The notes: generated by a model not told the origin, from the sequence alone. A DNA stretch of 32,850 nt from Moorena sp. SIO3I8 (GCF_010692325.1 NZ_JAAHHW010000078.1:1-32850); one strand, 5' to 3'; positions 1-9,077 are shown, numbered from the stretch's first letter. Made by a program: numbers and translations.

Positions 1-596
1 ATTTCTACTTGTCGGCTGAGTTGCTCTGGGTTTAATCCTTTATTGAGAGCAATTTTTACTCTAAAAAAGTGAGGTAATTCACCACCAATATAACTACCTT
101 TTCCAAGGACTGACTGCGGAGGAAGTTGTTGAGGATTTTGGTTTAGTAGTTGGGAGTCACCAATTTGAAACTCTGCGTCGATAGTTTCGGGAATAGTAGT
201 TTCGGTAATGGTGGGAGTTCCCTCGATAAATAGGTCTAGCAGTGCTTGTAAATTGGCTTTGGTTCCTCGAAAGCGATACCGTTCTACAATATTAGCAATG
301 AAATCCCGTTGTTGTTGGAGAGATAGATCGGCTCTGAGACTCAAAGCTACCCAACTCGCTAACCAGGGTAGAAATTCTTTCGGTGTTTGTTGGGGATCGA
401 AGTATGTATGGATATCGGCAATTTTTTGTTCTAAACCTTTGTCAGAACCTTTGTCGGAAGAGTTGACACCATCTTTTTCAGGACCCAGGAGAATCTTTTC
501 AAAGGCAAGTAAAAATTGCCCGAGGAAAGGTTTGCTTTGATAAATCTCCGGTAAGTATTGTAACAGGTTACTGGGGGCGCTGGTTCTATTTGTCAT
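1..596 (-). CDS. Phage tail protein I-like CIS baseplate protein (3' end outside window)
   Basis: This frame stays open from an ATG at 594-596 to the left edge, giving 198 codons with no stop, so the C-terminus is missing. The protein begins MTNRTSAPSNLLQYLPEIYQ and continues with a segment resembling the phage tail protein domain (TIGR02242 / tail protein I type), including a PFLGQFLLAFEKIL helix and a WLASWVAL segment around residues 70-80. Proteins of this family attach to the outer baseplate of contractile tails. It follows the short baseplate-J-like gene by about 31 bp in the same direction, so it is the last visible gene of the CIS operon. The family call rests on motif resemblance and gene order. 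More CIS genes, such as an AAA+ ATPase, may lie beyond the edge. Confidence 0.7.
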   Translation of the reverse strand, partial: MTNRTSAPSNLLQYLPEIYQSKPFLGQFLLAFEKILLGPEKDGVNSSDKGSDKGLEQKIADIHTYFDPQQTPKEFLPWLASWVALSLRADLSLQQQRDFIANIVERYRFRGTKANLQALLDLFIEGTPTITETTIPETIDAEFQIGDSQLLNQNPQQLPPQSVLGKGSYIGGELPHFFRVKIALNKGLNPEQLSRQVE

Positions 597-627
597 CAGT
601 TTTTGAGATGCAATGCATTGTTAATTG

Positions 628-1620
628 TTAATTCTCCTCAGGGATAACTGGTTCTAAGGGAGATATGATTTCTATGTCCCTGGCTGTAATAGTTAAATTT
701 ACTAGTTCTTCTGGTTTAAGCTGGATGGCACTTAGCTGTCCTGTATCGGTGTAAACTAGGCGTTGTTGGTTGCCTAAAATTGAATCAAGATTAGGCAAAA
801 ATACTTCGTCTTGTTGATTATTTTTGGTGATATAATCCACACCTTCTAGTTTATCAAGTAGTTGATAAATTTCGGAAACATAAACATTCCGACCAAATGG
901 CCAACTTGGTTGTTGAGGATTGTTTCTATCTGGCACAACACGGAAAAATTCTTCTAGTGCATTGTTTATATCTCCCCTAGTGTCTGTTTCTTTAGCTTCT
1001 CGGTTGAGATGTATCGTTAATCTGATACTAATAGTGAGGTAGCGTGGCCTAACAACATGGATTTTAGTAGTGATTAGTCGCCGTTGTTCTAAGTAGTCTT
1101 TTACTTTGTTAATTAGTTCTTGGCTCGGTTGAGGAGTGCTATTATTACTATCCTGACTATGAGGGATAATAATAATACTGACATGACCTGGTTTATCCAC
1201 AGGTTCCCCTAGGGGATTCTCCGAATTAAGGTTACGTCGAGGCAAGCAGTGCGCTCTGGCAATGGTATCATCTGCTTCTAGGGCTAATTCCACAAAGTCG
1301 GCACAGGTGATAGCTCGGTAGCGATCGCGTACCTGATTAATTGCTTCTTTAATCTCTATTTGTAAATCCTTTTTGGGATCGTGCTGCCAACTTTCCCCAT
1401 TAAGCAGCTTTAAAAACATGATAATATTCGCCTCTGTCACCCGATTTTGCCGATAAAGCAGCATCTCGGTCAGGTAGGCAAATAGCTCAATCAAGGTAAT
1501 CCCCGGATCGGAGGGGTTATGATTTGTCCATTGGGGGGCGTAAGTCGGAATCAAGCTAATCGCTTCCGCCACCAAATCATCATAGGTTTTGTCATCTAAA
1601 TTAGGTAATTGTAAAGGCAT
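628..1620 (-). CDS. Baseplate J-like wedge protein, short form
   Basis: This 330-aa protein belongs to the baseplate J / gp6-like group that forms the wedge ring of contractile tails and eCIS particles. The N-terminus (about residues 1-75) has the DDLVAEAISLIPTYAPQW and SDPGITLIELFAYLTEMLLY segments typical of CIS wedge proteins. From about residue 90 it passes directly into the C-terminal J domain (RYRAITCADFVELA, VSIIIIPHS, FGRNVYVSEIYQLLDKLEGVDYI). The C-terminal part is clearly related to that of the neighbouring 1164-aa protein, but the long middle section is absent, so this may be a shortened paralogue. No Shine-Dalgarno sequence is visible: a TTTAGAA tandem repeat begins directly upstream of the ATG. 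It could correspond to Afp11 or Afp12, which cannot be settled by eye. Confidence 0.85.
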   Translation of the reverse strand: MPLQLPNLDDKTYDDLVAEAISLIPTYAPQWTNHNPSDPGITLIELFAYLTEMLLYRQNRVTEANIIMFLKLLNGESWQHDPKKDLQIEIKEAINQVRDRYRAITCADFVELALEADDTIARAHCLPRRNLNSENPLGEPVDKPGHVSIIIIPHSQDSNNSTPQPSQELINKVKDYLEQRRLITTKIHVVRPRYLTISIRLTIHLNREAKETDTRGDINNALEEFFRVVPDRNNPQQPSWPFGRNVYVSEIYQLLDKLEGVDYITKNNQQDEVFLPNLDSILGNQQRLVYTDTGQLSAIQLKPEELVNLTITARDIEIISPLEPVIPEEN

Positions 1621-1862
1621 TTTTAGAATTTAGAATTTAGAATTTAGAATTTAGAATTTAGAATTTAGAATTTAGAATTTAGAATTTGGAATTTGGAATT
1701 TAGAATTTGGAATTTAGAATCGGGAATCGGGAATCGGGAATCGGGAATCGGGAATCGGGAATCGGGAATCGGGAAAACTGATCTTACTCCCCATCTCCCC
1801 ATCTCCCCATCTCCCCATCTCCCCACCTCCCAAACTCCCTACTCCCTACTCCCTACTCCCTA
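1621..1862. repeat. Four concatenated short tandem repeats filling an intergenic gap
   Basis: The whole gap between the two baseplate genes consists of tandem repeats. On the plus strand they are TTTAGAA heptamers (about 1621-1715), AATCGGG heptamers (about 1717-1775), CCCCATCT octamers (about 1787-1828) and ACTCCCT heptamers (about 1832-1874). The last array runs into the end of the upstream gene and supplies its final codons and stop. Such heptanucleotide STRRs are known from filamentous cyanobacteria. No promoter, terminator or ribosome binding site can be recognised within it. Confidence 0.9.
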
Positions 1863-4800
1863 CTCCCTACTCCCTTGGCTATACACAAGATTGATGGTAT
1901 GGTTGCCGGAATAAACCAGAAAGTTACCGGTGACTCTTGCACCTCCTATGTCTTCACATTTTTCTCCTGTGAGACTAACGACGTGATCGACTCCGGGGAT
2001 GGATTCGAGGAGTCTATATAAATCAGAAAGATAGGGTTCTCGACCAAAATCCCATCCTTTTCGGTCAAAACCGCCGGTTAGGGGATGTAAAAAGCGTTCT
2101 AGGGCTTGCTCAATTCCTTGTTCTACTTGGCTGGCTGTTTCTAAGGATGTTACGGCAATGGTAGTGGTGATATTAACACTGACATAGGCTGCTCCAACGA
2201 CGGAAATTCTAACGGTGGGTTGGGCATTGGTTTCTAGATAAGTTTGAACGCGGTTAATTAATTCTTGACTGGGTAAAGGCTTAGCTTCCTTGGAGTGGGG
2301 AACAATAATCACGCTCACCACTCCTGGTACTTTGGCTGGTGCAACAGCAGAATTATTATCGATATCTGTGAGGGGAAAACACTGGGGCTGATTATTAGTA
2401 GGAGCAAGCAATTGGGCTAAATCTACGAGGGGAACACATTTTGCCCTGACTACCCCTGGCAGGGCTTTAGCTAAGTCTTGATAATCGTCTTGGGTAACAG
2501 CACGGTGGCGGTGGCGAATTTCTTTGGGAATGCGATCGCGTAATGAATCGAGGCTTTCTGCATCTGCCCCCCCTGTGGCTGCTGCTGGGTTAATTACCCG
2601 GTCTACATAGGGAATGGTAGTTTTTAACTGCACGATCTTGCCTGCATCTTGGTTACCCTGGCTACCTCCTCCGGTTTGATACTGCTTGAGGCGCAGGTTA
2701 CCTCTACCAATGGCCGGAATTAAGCCATTAATGCCGTCACCAAACTGAATTGTCCCGGTGAGACGATCTAAAACATAGTGGCGATCCCGTGGGCTAGATT
2801 CATAAAAATCCGCTACTTGATGCCAGCGGACCCAAATCTCTTGGGCTCTTCCGGTACTATCGTAAGTAATATTGATCGCGTCTTCCCCTTCTTGCTGTTT
2901 AATTTTTTCTTCTTCCATCCCAGAGGGTAATTCTAGTTCCCGCACTTCCAATTGTTGCCCTTCTAAAATAGGAGTACGGTTAGTAGTAAAGGTTTGTTTT
3001 TTCGAGCCATCACTAGAACCCAGGATTTCGTTACGGATCGTAACTCGTTGGGCTGCCATAGTCGTGTTAAGGAGTACCTGCCCTAAGCGAGGCTCAAAGG
3101 TATAATTGCCACTAGCGTGTTGCACCCGCAGCCAGTAGCGAGGAGATAAGCTAAATTCCTGTTTGGGAGTAATATCTGCTGGTGGTAAAACGATCAGTGT
3201 ACCGGAACGGGTGAGATTGTCGGTATTATCTTGAACTGTTATTTTCCGCCACTGTGAACCATTCCAGTATTGCCAAACGAGTTGGGGGGTTTCATCTGCT
3301 GGTAATTCTGTGTCAGCAAAGGTTTCCATCGTGGCACTGTAAACTAAGTTAGGCTGATCGCTCTTAACTAGCTGGAGAAAAACCCTATCGCTACTTCCCA
3401 AAGCAGCCCCGGCAGGAATAGTTACGTTGATAGCGATGGTTTTAGCTTCACCCGCTTCTAGTTGTAATCGAGCAGATGTGACCTGAACGCTCCATTCAGG
3501 TACACGCTGCATCCCCACAGTAGCAAGTTGGAAAGTAACCGTTTCTGAGTTAGTATTGGTTAACCAAAACCGATGGGTAACCGTTGTACCAGGTAAACCA
3601 GCATTTTTGCTGATAGTAGGAGAAATTGGTATTAAATTTTCTCCATATTTGAATGCAGCTGCACTCACAAAAAGACTGAGAGGAAGATTAGGAAAACTCC
3701 GTTCCACTGGCAAGGAAAAACCTAGATAGGTCGTTGGTTTATCTAAGTCTAGTGACTCAAAAGGAGCGAAGGGGAAATCCTCAATAGTTCGAGTCAAAAA
3801 ATCATTGTCAGTAATTATCTGTTCCGGTGGCTCTGTCAAGGTAAATTCGTAGTCGATGGAGACGGAATTAATTACTGGGGGGACAAACGTTTGCGGATGA
3901 TAGTTATTATCCGTATCAAACCTCGCTTCCTGACCATAATTACCACTAATAATTCGTACCCGAATCCAGAAGCTAGTTACCCCATTAATAGTAGTTTCCT
4001 GGGGTTGGATATCTGCTTCTTCTGGTAGGTAAAATGTGATTTTTGGGTTGAGATTGCCATCGCTGTTATCCAGTAAATTCGTAAAAGCCCTAGTTTCGTC
4101 TACAAATGTGTCTGGAAGTGTGATATCTGGGGTTGAATCTGGGGGTAAAAGCCCTTCCCTGGTAGCGATAAACAGGGCTTGCCAAGATTTACCATTCCAA
4201 AACTCCCACTGTAATCTGGGATTGAAGTGTTCAGATATAGTCTGTAAATTAATACCAATATCCCTAGGATGCGCCAGGTTTAACTTCAGGGTAATTTTTG
4301 CTCCTGACTGGGAAAATGCTTCTGCATTAGCCAGATAAAAGGTGTCGCCAAATTTAGGCTTTTCCCCAAAGGGAAAGATTGACTGATTGATATCTTGGTT
4401 GAGGGAATTGGTAACAGCAGCCTCTAATCTTAAGTCAGTGCGGTTTAATTCTACTTCTAGGCTCAGTTTACTAATGGTGGGTAATTGGTGTTTGCTCACC
4501 ATACCCACAGCATAATTCTCACTAGAACTAATTGGTGTTACTAAACGGCAACGCAGCCAACGGTTAGTAACTCCATCCACTTGAGTCAGGGGTATAGCAT
4601 TAATCTCCTCAAACTTAATTTCCCCCTCACCACTCTTACTAAAGTTTTCAGTAGTATCACTCTTAGGTGTAATTGTCTGCCAAGCTTGTAAATCCTCTGT
4701 TTCTTGCCAAACTTGCCACTCTAACTCAGCTGGATCAGCAAATACTTGGTCTAACTCTATGATTAACTTAAGATTATTAATAGTAGAAAAACTGAGCAGT

Positions 4801-5354
4801 TGCTTATGCCCCACATAAAAAACATGCTCAATCTCTCGATTTCCCCGAAAAATCGGTAAATATGTTGTTGCTGGGCTAATTTTCGTCAGAGAACTGTAAT
4901 CAGCATACTGGTCTTGTGAAGGATTACGCACAAATAGAGAATCTAATTGCGCCCCAGTTACCACCAACTCCTGTTCAGTTTCAAAAATTACCGATTCGGT
5001 TTCTCCTTCTGTGGGGGGTGCAGCCACTTGGGTGCCAGCTGGTGCGATCGCATCCACTGTAGTTCCCGTCGCCAGGAAAAATGTCAGGGGTGCCCTTGCT
5101 GGCTGAGGTGCTAAACGAGAAGCTCCCAACAAATCTAGAAAGGCGAGGAAATTTTTATCTGGCACTTGATTGAGGCGAGAAATAATTATCTCACCAAAGC
5201 GGGCAAAGATTTGCACCAGTGCCTGGGCAACACCTTTATTTTTTAGTGCTGCAGAGGTTGGATACTCGGTGAGATATTTAGCCAGTAGGTCTTGCACATC
5301 TTGAGCAATAATCTCTGCCGTTCTAGAATCAATTTGAGGAGCTTTTCTTGCCAT
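1860..5354 (-). CDS. Large baseplate J-like wedge protein
   Basis: This 1164-aa protein is a putative baseplate assembly protein of the TIGR02243 / baseplate J kind found in CIS clusters. It would form the large wedge subunit around the hub. The N-terminus contains ALVQIFARFGEIIISRLNQVP. The middle contains several beta-rich, Trp-containing segments (for example WEFWNGKSWQ and WQYWNGSQWRK). Around residues 575-675 there is an Ig-like segment resembling NPCBM-associated (COG1470-type) domains. The C-terminal third has the J domain, with FGDGINGLIPAIGRGNL, IRHRHRAVTQDDYQDLAKALPG and WDFGREPYLSDLYRLLESIPGVDHV. It starts on a TAATG junction, sharing one base with the stop of the gp25 gene. Its last four residues (GSRE) and stop codon are encoded by the GGGAGTA tandem repeat, so the natural end may have been altered. 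Confidence 0.88.
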   Translation of the reverse strand: MARKAPQIDSRTAEIIAQDVQDLLAKYLTEYPTSAALKNKGVAQALVQIFARFGEIIISRLNQVPDKNFLAFLDLLGASRLAPQPARAPLTFFLATGTTVDAIAPAGTQVAAPPTEGETESVIFETEQELVVTGAQLDSLFVRNPSQDQYADYSSLTKISPATTYLPIFRGNREIEHVFYVGHKQLLSFSTINNLKLIIELDQVFADPAELEWQVWQETEDLQAWQTITPKSDTTENFSKSGEGEIKFEEINAIPLTQVDGVTNRWLRCRLVTPISSSENYAVGMVSKHQLPTISKLSLEVELNRTDLRLEAAVTNSLNQDINQSIFPFGEKPKFGDTFYLANAEAFSQSGAKITLKLNLAHPRDIGINLQTISEHFNPRLQWEFWNGKSWQALFIATREGLLPPDSTPDITLPDTFVDETRAFTNLLDNSDGNLNPKITFYLPEEADIQPQETTINGVTSFWIRVRIISGNYGQEARFDTDNNYHPQTFVPPVINSVSIDYEFTLTEPPEQIITDNDFLTRTIEDFPFAPFESLDLDKPTTYLGFSLPVERSFPNLPLSLFVSAAAFKYGENLIPISPTISKNAGLPGTTVTHRFWLTNTNSETVTFQLATVGMQRVPEWSVQVTSARLQLEAGEAKTIAINVTIPAGAALGSSDRVFLQLVKSDQPNLVYSATMETFADTELPADETPQLVWQYWNGSQWRKITVQDNTDNLTRSGTLIVLPPADITPKQEFSLSPRYWLRVQHASGNYTFEPRLGQVLLNTTMAAQRVTIRNEILGSSDGSKKQTFTTNRTPILEGQQLEVRELELPSGMEEEKIKQQEGEDAINITYDSTGRAQEIWVRWHQVADFYESSPRDRHYVLDRLTGTIQFGDGINGLIPAIGRGNLRLKQYQTGGGSQGNQDAGKIVQLKTTIPYVDRVINPAAATGGADAESLDSLRDRIPKEIRHRHRAVTQDDYQDLAKALPGVVRAKCVPLVDLAQLLAPTNNQPQCFPLTDIDNNSAVAPAKVPGVVSVIIVPHSKEAKPLPSQELINRVQTYLETNAQPTVRISVVGAAYVSVNITTTIAVTSLETASQVEQGIEQALERFLHPLTGGFDRKGWDFGREPYLSDLYRLLESIPGVDHVVSLTGEKCEDIGGARVTGNFLVYSGNHTINLVYSQGSRE

Positions 5355-5746
5355 TACCCTGCACCCCCTTCCAGATAAAACGGATACACTAAATTAAATA
5401 CGTTATTAGTTGCTCGCACCCGATAGTCAATATTAACCAGCATTTGTTCTGGAGTAGGGGATTGAACGCGCACATCCACAACATCAATGCGGGGTTCAAA
5501 CCGCAATAATGCTTCCTGTACCGCTTCAGAAACTCTAGCCGTAGTGGCAGCAGAATTGGGCTCAAACACCAAATCGTAAATACCGCAACCAAAATCAGGG
5601 CGCATAATTCTCTCACCCCTAGCAGTGCCGAGGATAATTAAAATTGATTGGCGTACACTCTCTTCATATTCCGCAAGTTGGAAATCTCCCTGAGTATCTA
5701 AACTAAGGGGAAAGCCTACACCTACACCTAAAAATGGTTTCGTCAT
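5354..5746 (-). CDS. gp25/GPW-like baseplate protein
   Basis: This 130-aa protein has the length and sequence of the gp25-like lysozyme-fold family (GPW/gp25). The core includes GVGVGFPLSLD, ESVRQSILIILGTARGERIMRPDFGCGIYDLVFEP and a final segment ending in a short hydrophobic YPFYLEGG. In contractile tails gp25 links the inner wedge ring to the sheath and nucleates sheath assembly; the EPR-like core motif here is seen as GERIMRPDFG. It is translationally coupled to the downstream wedge gene through a one-base stop/start overlap. The upstream PAAR gene is separated by about 136 bp that hold only repeats. Confidence 0.93.
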   Translation of the reverse strand: MTKPFLGVGVGFPLSLDTQGDFQLAEYEESVRQSILIILGTARGERIMRPDFGCGIYDLVFEPNSAATTARVSEAVQEALLRFEPRIDVVDVRVQSPTPEQMLVNIDYRVRATNNVFNLVYPFYLEGGAG

Positions 5747-5882
5747 ATAGCGTTTTTAAATTATGTGAGGTACAAATTTTTGGGTTTTAGGGAACAGGGA
5801 ATAGGGAACAGCGGATCTGGGAATAGGCAATCATATCCCCCCCTTATTAAGGGGGGTTAGGGGGGATCCCATCTTCTCCTTT
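5747..5882. repeat. Intergenic repeats including a C6-TTATTAA-G6 palindrome
   Basis: Between the PAAR and gp25 genes lie degenerate GGGAATA/GGGAACA heptamers (about 5788-5825) and, at about 5837-5867, a palindrome of six to seven C, TTATTAA and six G, followed by a further G-rich tract. The same palindromic unit occurs inside the 591-aa CIS gene at about 10246-10276. It could form a hairpin in the operon mRNA, but no U-tract follows it in the transcribed direction, so it is not called a terminator. Confidence 0.75.
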
Positions 5883-6278
5883 TCAGCCTATAAACACCGT
5901 ACCTACTGCGATTACTTGTCCGATTGGTAAATCAGCAGGATCATTACAGGTTTCAGCAATATCCCCATTACGGGCAGCTGCTTTACCGTTAATTTTCACA
6001 GTCTGACTCCCAATTTTGATGGTGCCTCGATTAGCCGGTGGCTTTTGAAAAGAAGTCCCCGGTGGAGTGGGAATATGGGGTGGAGTATTGTCTGCCGTAC
6101 TATCTACCGTAGCGGCTGGCATCCCCATAATGTTGACATCACTGCTCAAATTGCCATTGATAATGCCGGAAAAGGGATGAGGTAATGGAGTCGGTGTCGG
6201 AGGTGTTCCCGGCACGATCACAATATGAGTATCAACTGCGGTAATTTGGTCCCCTTGTTTGGCTGCTGGTTGTCCCAT
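5883..6278 (-). CDS. PAAR-domain spike tip protein
   Basis: This 131-aa protein is a PAAR-family cone that caps the central spike of contractile injection systems. It starts MGQPAAKQGDQI, has a Pro/Thr-rich loop (PGTPPTPTPLPHPF at about 24-37), an INGNLSSDVNIMGMPAA segment and the typical end KINGKAAARNGDIAETC near residues 93-109, followed by a glycine/valine-rich strand. Its place between the spike gene and gp25 matches the usual CIS order (spike, PAAR, gp25). No effector extension is fused to it, so any cargo is probably carried elsewhere in the particle. Metal-binding residues could not be assigned with certainty. Confidence 0.9.
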   Translation of the reverse strand: MGQPAAKQGDQITAVDTHIVIVPGTPPTPTPLPHPFSGIINGNLSSDVNIMGMPAATVDSTADNTPPHIPTPPGTSFQKPPANRGTIKIGSQTVKINGKAAARNGDIAETCNDPADLPIGQVIAVGTVFIG

Positions 6279-6296
6279 AATTAAAGCTGATTGCTG

Positions 6297-6335
6297 ATAG
6301 CTGTTCGCGTAGCGTGCGCGTAGCGCATTTGCTGA
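6297..6335. repeat. Copy of a GCGTAGCG-type interspersed micro-repeat
   Basis: In the 65-bp gap between the spike and PAAR genes there is a GC-rich unit reading TTCGCGTAGCGTGCGCGTAG followed by CGCATTTGCTGATTGC. Related units occur at about 16805-16822 and, disrupting tnpB, at 23384-23405. It belongs to a family of short palindrome-rich repeats dispersed through this window. Confidence 0.6.
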
Positions 6336-6343
6336 TTGCTTAC

Positions 6344-6991
6344 CTAGTTGAGATTAATGATTTGACCTTTAAGATTCATGGTGCTGCTGGCTTTAATATC
6401 CATTCTAGCACCGGATTCAACTTTGGTATCTGCTGAAGATTTGATTTCAATATTCTGTGCTTCTAGTTTAATAGAACCTTGGGATGCTGATAAAGTAATG
6501 TCTCCTTCAGTAGTAATAGCAATAGTGTTGGTAGCCGTATCAAAAACAATGCTGTTTTTCTCGGTTTTATCTACAATTTCAATAGTTTCTTCCCCTTCTT
6601 TGTCATTGAGACGGATAATATGACCACTACGGGATTTAATCATGCGGACATTGTTTTCTCCATCATCATTATTAATAGGAGGTTTCTCCTCACCATTCCA
6701 CAGTGCTCCAATAATGTAGGGAAAACGCACATCCCCGTGTTCAAAAGCCACTAATACCTCATCATTAACCTCTGGGAGAAAATACATACCCCGTTTATCC
6801 CCCGCCATGGTTACAGCTATTCGCGCCCAGTCGCTTTCGTCTTCATCACTTAGCCAGGGGTATTTCACTTTAACCCGACCTAGTCCTTCTGGGTCTTGAT
6901 TGTTGGTAACCACACCAACCACGACACCATAAATACGAGATGCGATCGCTCGCTGGGATTGACTATCCAGAAGTAATTCAGAGAATTTCAT
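6344..6991 (-). CDS. gp5/VgrG-like spike protein (phage baseplate V type)
   Basis: This 215-aa protein is the central spike of the CIS. Residues about 20-100 form the OB-fold typical of phage baseplate assembly protein V / gp5 (VVGVVTNNQDPEGLGRVKVKYPWL, then MYFLPEVNDEVLVAFEHGD and YIIGALWNG). Residues about 125-215 are short repeating beta strands (for example ITLSASQGSIKLEAQNIEIK) expected to form the trimeric beta-helix needle. No lysozyme domain is present, as usual for eCIS spikes. It overlaps the upstream gp27-like gene by four bases (ATGA), which suggests coupled translation. Together the two genes are equivalent to a split VgrG. Confidence 0.93.
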   Translation of the reverse strand: MKFSELLLDSQSQRAIASRIYGVVVGVVTNNQDPEGLGRVKVKYPWLSDEDESDWARIAVTMAGDKRGMYFLPEVNDEVLVAFEHGDVRFPYIIGALWNGEEKPPINNDDGENNVRMIKSRSGHIIRLNDKEGEETIEIVDKTEKNSIVFDTATNTIAITTEGDITLSASQGSIKLEAQNIEIKSSADTKVESGARMDIKASSTMNLKGQIINLN

Positions 6992-8055
6992 TCGGCATTC
7001 CTCCGCACTGTAAACTTGGTCTGATATTGGCTATCACGATAGCGATGTAGGACACTAGTAACATAGTATTGACCGCTAAAGCGCCTGCCCACACCCTCAA
7101 TTTGCACCACTTTGCCAGCTCGTAAATCGGTACGTCCTCGACAAATTCCTTCCCCTGTGATCAACTCTAAATTGAGTTGCCGAAAACGGGCTTGAGCGAA
7201 TTGCTCTGCTTCCGCTAAAGTGATAATCGGGCGATCGCTCAGGGTTTTTACTGCTGTACCAAAAGCATTTTGACTTAGGGCTGCACCGCTAATTTCTCCC
7301 CCCATTTTGCTGCCTTCATCACCAGTGGTTGCGCGTCCGATAATTGCTTGCTTTTCTTTCGGATTCCAACCCTGTACTTTGACTTCATTCACTTGACTTG
7401 CGGAGGACATACAAGGGTAAAATTGCAGTAGGTCATCACTAAAGGTTAGGGTAATAATTTCACTGTCTTGATTAGCCGTAGGTCGAAATACTAAATTACG
7501 ATCCTCCACCATCACCTCATAATTAATTTTTCCTGCCCGTTCTTGCAAAAAATCCATATGGGTTTGATTGGCTTGTAAAATATAGTCATGCACTACCCGA
7601 CTATCTTCCACTTGGGATGAAAGTCCTACCTGCTGGGCAATTTGCCCTGCAATATCACTATCTTTTAGTTGTACAAAAGTCTGGGTATGACGACCACGAT
7701 GTAAGCGATGGCTGCGATCATAACCCCGAATCATTACCTTCGGTAGTCTATCAATAGTAAACTCCGGTTCTATAGCAGTAATTTCCCCTATTATAAGGGT
7801 AGCTAGGTTTTCCCGGTAACCTAATTTTAATTCTACCGTATTACCAATACTAAACAAGGAGTTATCTAGCCACAATACTTCCCCTTCCTGCACATCCAAA
7901 CTGCCAAACGTTAAGGCAAACATGGTGGGTAAATTAACCTGTTCATCTACTGTTAACCCAGTAATATGTAACTGTGCCGACCCTGGTAAACTAGAACCAT
8001 TCACCAGGATTTCATAATCTGCGAATATGGAGGCTTGGGGTTGAGTAAAGGGCAT
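6988..8055 (-). CDS. gp27-like hub protein (phage late control D family)
   Basis: This 355-aa protein resembles phage protein D / gp27, which forms the trimeric hub connecting the inner tube to the spike. Visible features are a beta-rich N-terminus ([21 protein letters not shown]), a [19 protein letters not shown] strand pair, [18 protein letters not shown] near residue 110 and a C-terminal [23 protein letters not shown] stretch. The stop overlaps the start of the spike gene (ATGA). The gap upstream of its ATG is tandem repeat DNA and no Shine-Dalgarno sequence is obvious there. Confidence 0.93.
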   Translation of the reverse strand: MPFTQPQASIFADYEILVNGSSLPGSAQLHITGLTVDEQVNLPTMFALTFGSLDVQEGEVLWLDNSLFSIGNTVELKLGYRENLATLIIGEITAIEPEFTIDRLPKVMIRGYDRSHRLHRGRHTQTFVQLKDSDIAGQIAQQVGLSSQVEDSRVVHDYILQANQTHMDFLQERAGKINYEVMVEDRNLVFRPTANQDSEIITLTFSDDLLQFYPCMSSASQVNEVKVQGWNPKEKQAIIGRATTGDEGSKMGGEISGAALSQNAFGTAVKTLSDRPIITLAEAEQFAQARFRQLNLELITGEGICRGRTDLRAGKVVQIEGVGRRFSGQYYVTSVLHRYRDSQYQTKFTVRRNAE

Positions 8056-8324
8056 TTTAAAAAGTTAAAAGGGAGTAGGGAGTAGGGAGTAGGGAGTAGG
8101 GAGTAGGGAATAGGGAACAGGGAGTAGGGAGTAGGGAGTAGGGAGTAGGGAGCAGGCAAGAGGCAATAGGCAATAGGCAATAGGCAATAGGCAATAGGCA
8201 ATAGTAGTGCGTAGGGTGCGTTAGGGGCGGACTTGCCCTTATTTTTTGCCTCGTAGCCAGCCTTGGCATAGTCCGCCCCGTAACGCACAACCCTTGGGCT
8301 TGCTACAGCAATCAATCATAACTA
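8056..8324. repeat. Heptamer tandem repeats plus a MITE-like inverted repeat
   Basis: The gap between the LysM and gp27-like genes holds TAGGGAG-type heptamers (about 8069-8157) and CAATAGG heptamers (about 8164-8206). These are followed by an imperfect inverted repeat with arms at 8216-8231 (GTGCGTTAGGGGCGGA) and 8272-8288, which are complementary apart from one bulged base. Long open frames exist across this block but they only reflect the low-complexity repeats. Confidence 0.85.
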
Positions 8325-9077
8325 TCAACGCAATTTGGGAATAGTTAAGGTTTTACCAGTATCAAGTTCACGGGGATTATCCAATTGATTTTCTTGGGCA
8401 ATCAGTCGCCACAGCTTAGGGTTACCATAGACATCCGCCGCAATGCTGCTGAGGGTTTCACCTCTTTTGACAATACGAGTGGTTAATTCTGGATCGGTAC
8501 GCCGTTTATCATCTTCTGGGTTAAGATATTCCGAAAACGTGATATTAACTTTTGCCCGTATCGGTTTACCATCACTTTTGAACAGGGTGAAGGTTTGGGT
8601 CAGATTAGTAATTACCCCCACAAACGGGAAGTCAGAATTAGTTGGTGCTTTACCCCAGTAAACCTTACAAGCTGGTGGTGGTTGTTCTTTACCCCCAACA
8701 CGTTGAATGCGGGTCAGGGCAACAAGTTTATTGGTTTCCTCCCGTACATCCTCGATGGCGGTACTGTCTATTAAACGATTATTATTTTGATTTTGATTTT
8801 GAAGTCGTGAATTTCTAACCCCTTCGGAAACATCAAATAACAATTCCAGAGTTAGTTCCCGACTTCCCCCGCCACCAAAATCTAAGATGGGCGCATTATA
8901 TTCTTTTTGGCTCGAACCACTCCAACTAACTCCTTTTTTGATAGCATAGGATTCGGGGTTAAACAAAACCGTAATCTCTGGATAATTGGCTCTGTCTTCC
9001 GACTCTACAGCACGGTACTTACTGTCTTGAGTTTTTTCCCACTTCAAAGGGATTATAGTTAGTTTAGCTAATGCCAT
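8325..9077 (-). CDS. LysM-domain CIS tube-baseplate adaptor protein
   Basis: This 250-aa protein corresponds to the CIS tube-initiator / gp53-like family (Afp7/Pvc7-like). The N-terminal part carries VLFNPESYAIKKGVSWSG and FGGGGSRELTLELLFD, which are typical of this family, and about residues 201-249 form a LysM domain (VKRGETLSSIAADVYGNPKLW, ending GKTLTIPKLR). The protein links the hub to the first tube ring in related particles. Whether this LysM contacts peptidoglycan or acts purely structurally is not known from sequence. Its start overlaps the 3' end of the 591-aa gene by ten bases. Confidence 0.92.
   Translation of the reverse strand: MALAKLTIIPLKWEKTQDSKYRAVESEDRANYPEITVLFNPESYAIKKGVSWSGSSQKEYNAPILDFGGGGSRELTLELLFDVSEGVRNSRLQNQNQNNNRLIDSTAIEDVREETNKLVALTRIQRVGGKEQPPPACKVYWGKAPTNSDFPFVGVITNLTQTFTLFKSDGKPIRAKVNITFSEYLNPEDDKRRTDPELTTRIVKRGETLSSIAADVYGNPKLWRLIAQENQLDNPRELDTGKTLTIPKLR

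Noticed and set aside
8001-8315. Long open frames in the repeat-filled gap of the CIS operon
   Set aside because: Products are simple repeats of Leu-Pro-Tyr-Ser type arising from heptamer arrays; no start signal or conserved sequence.
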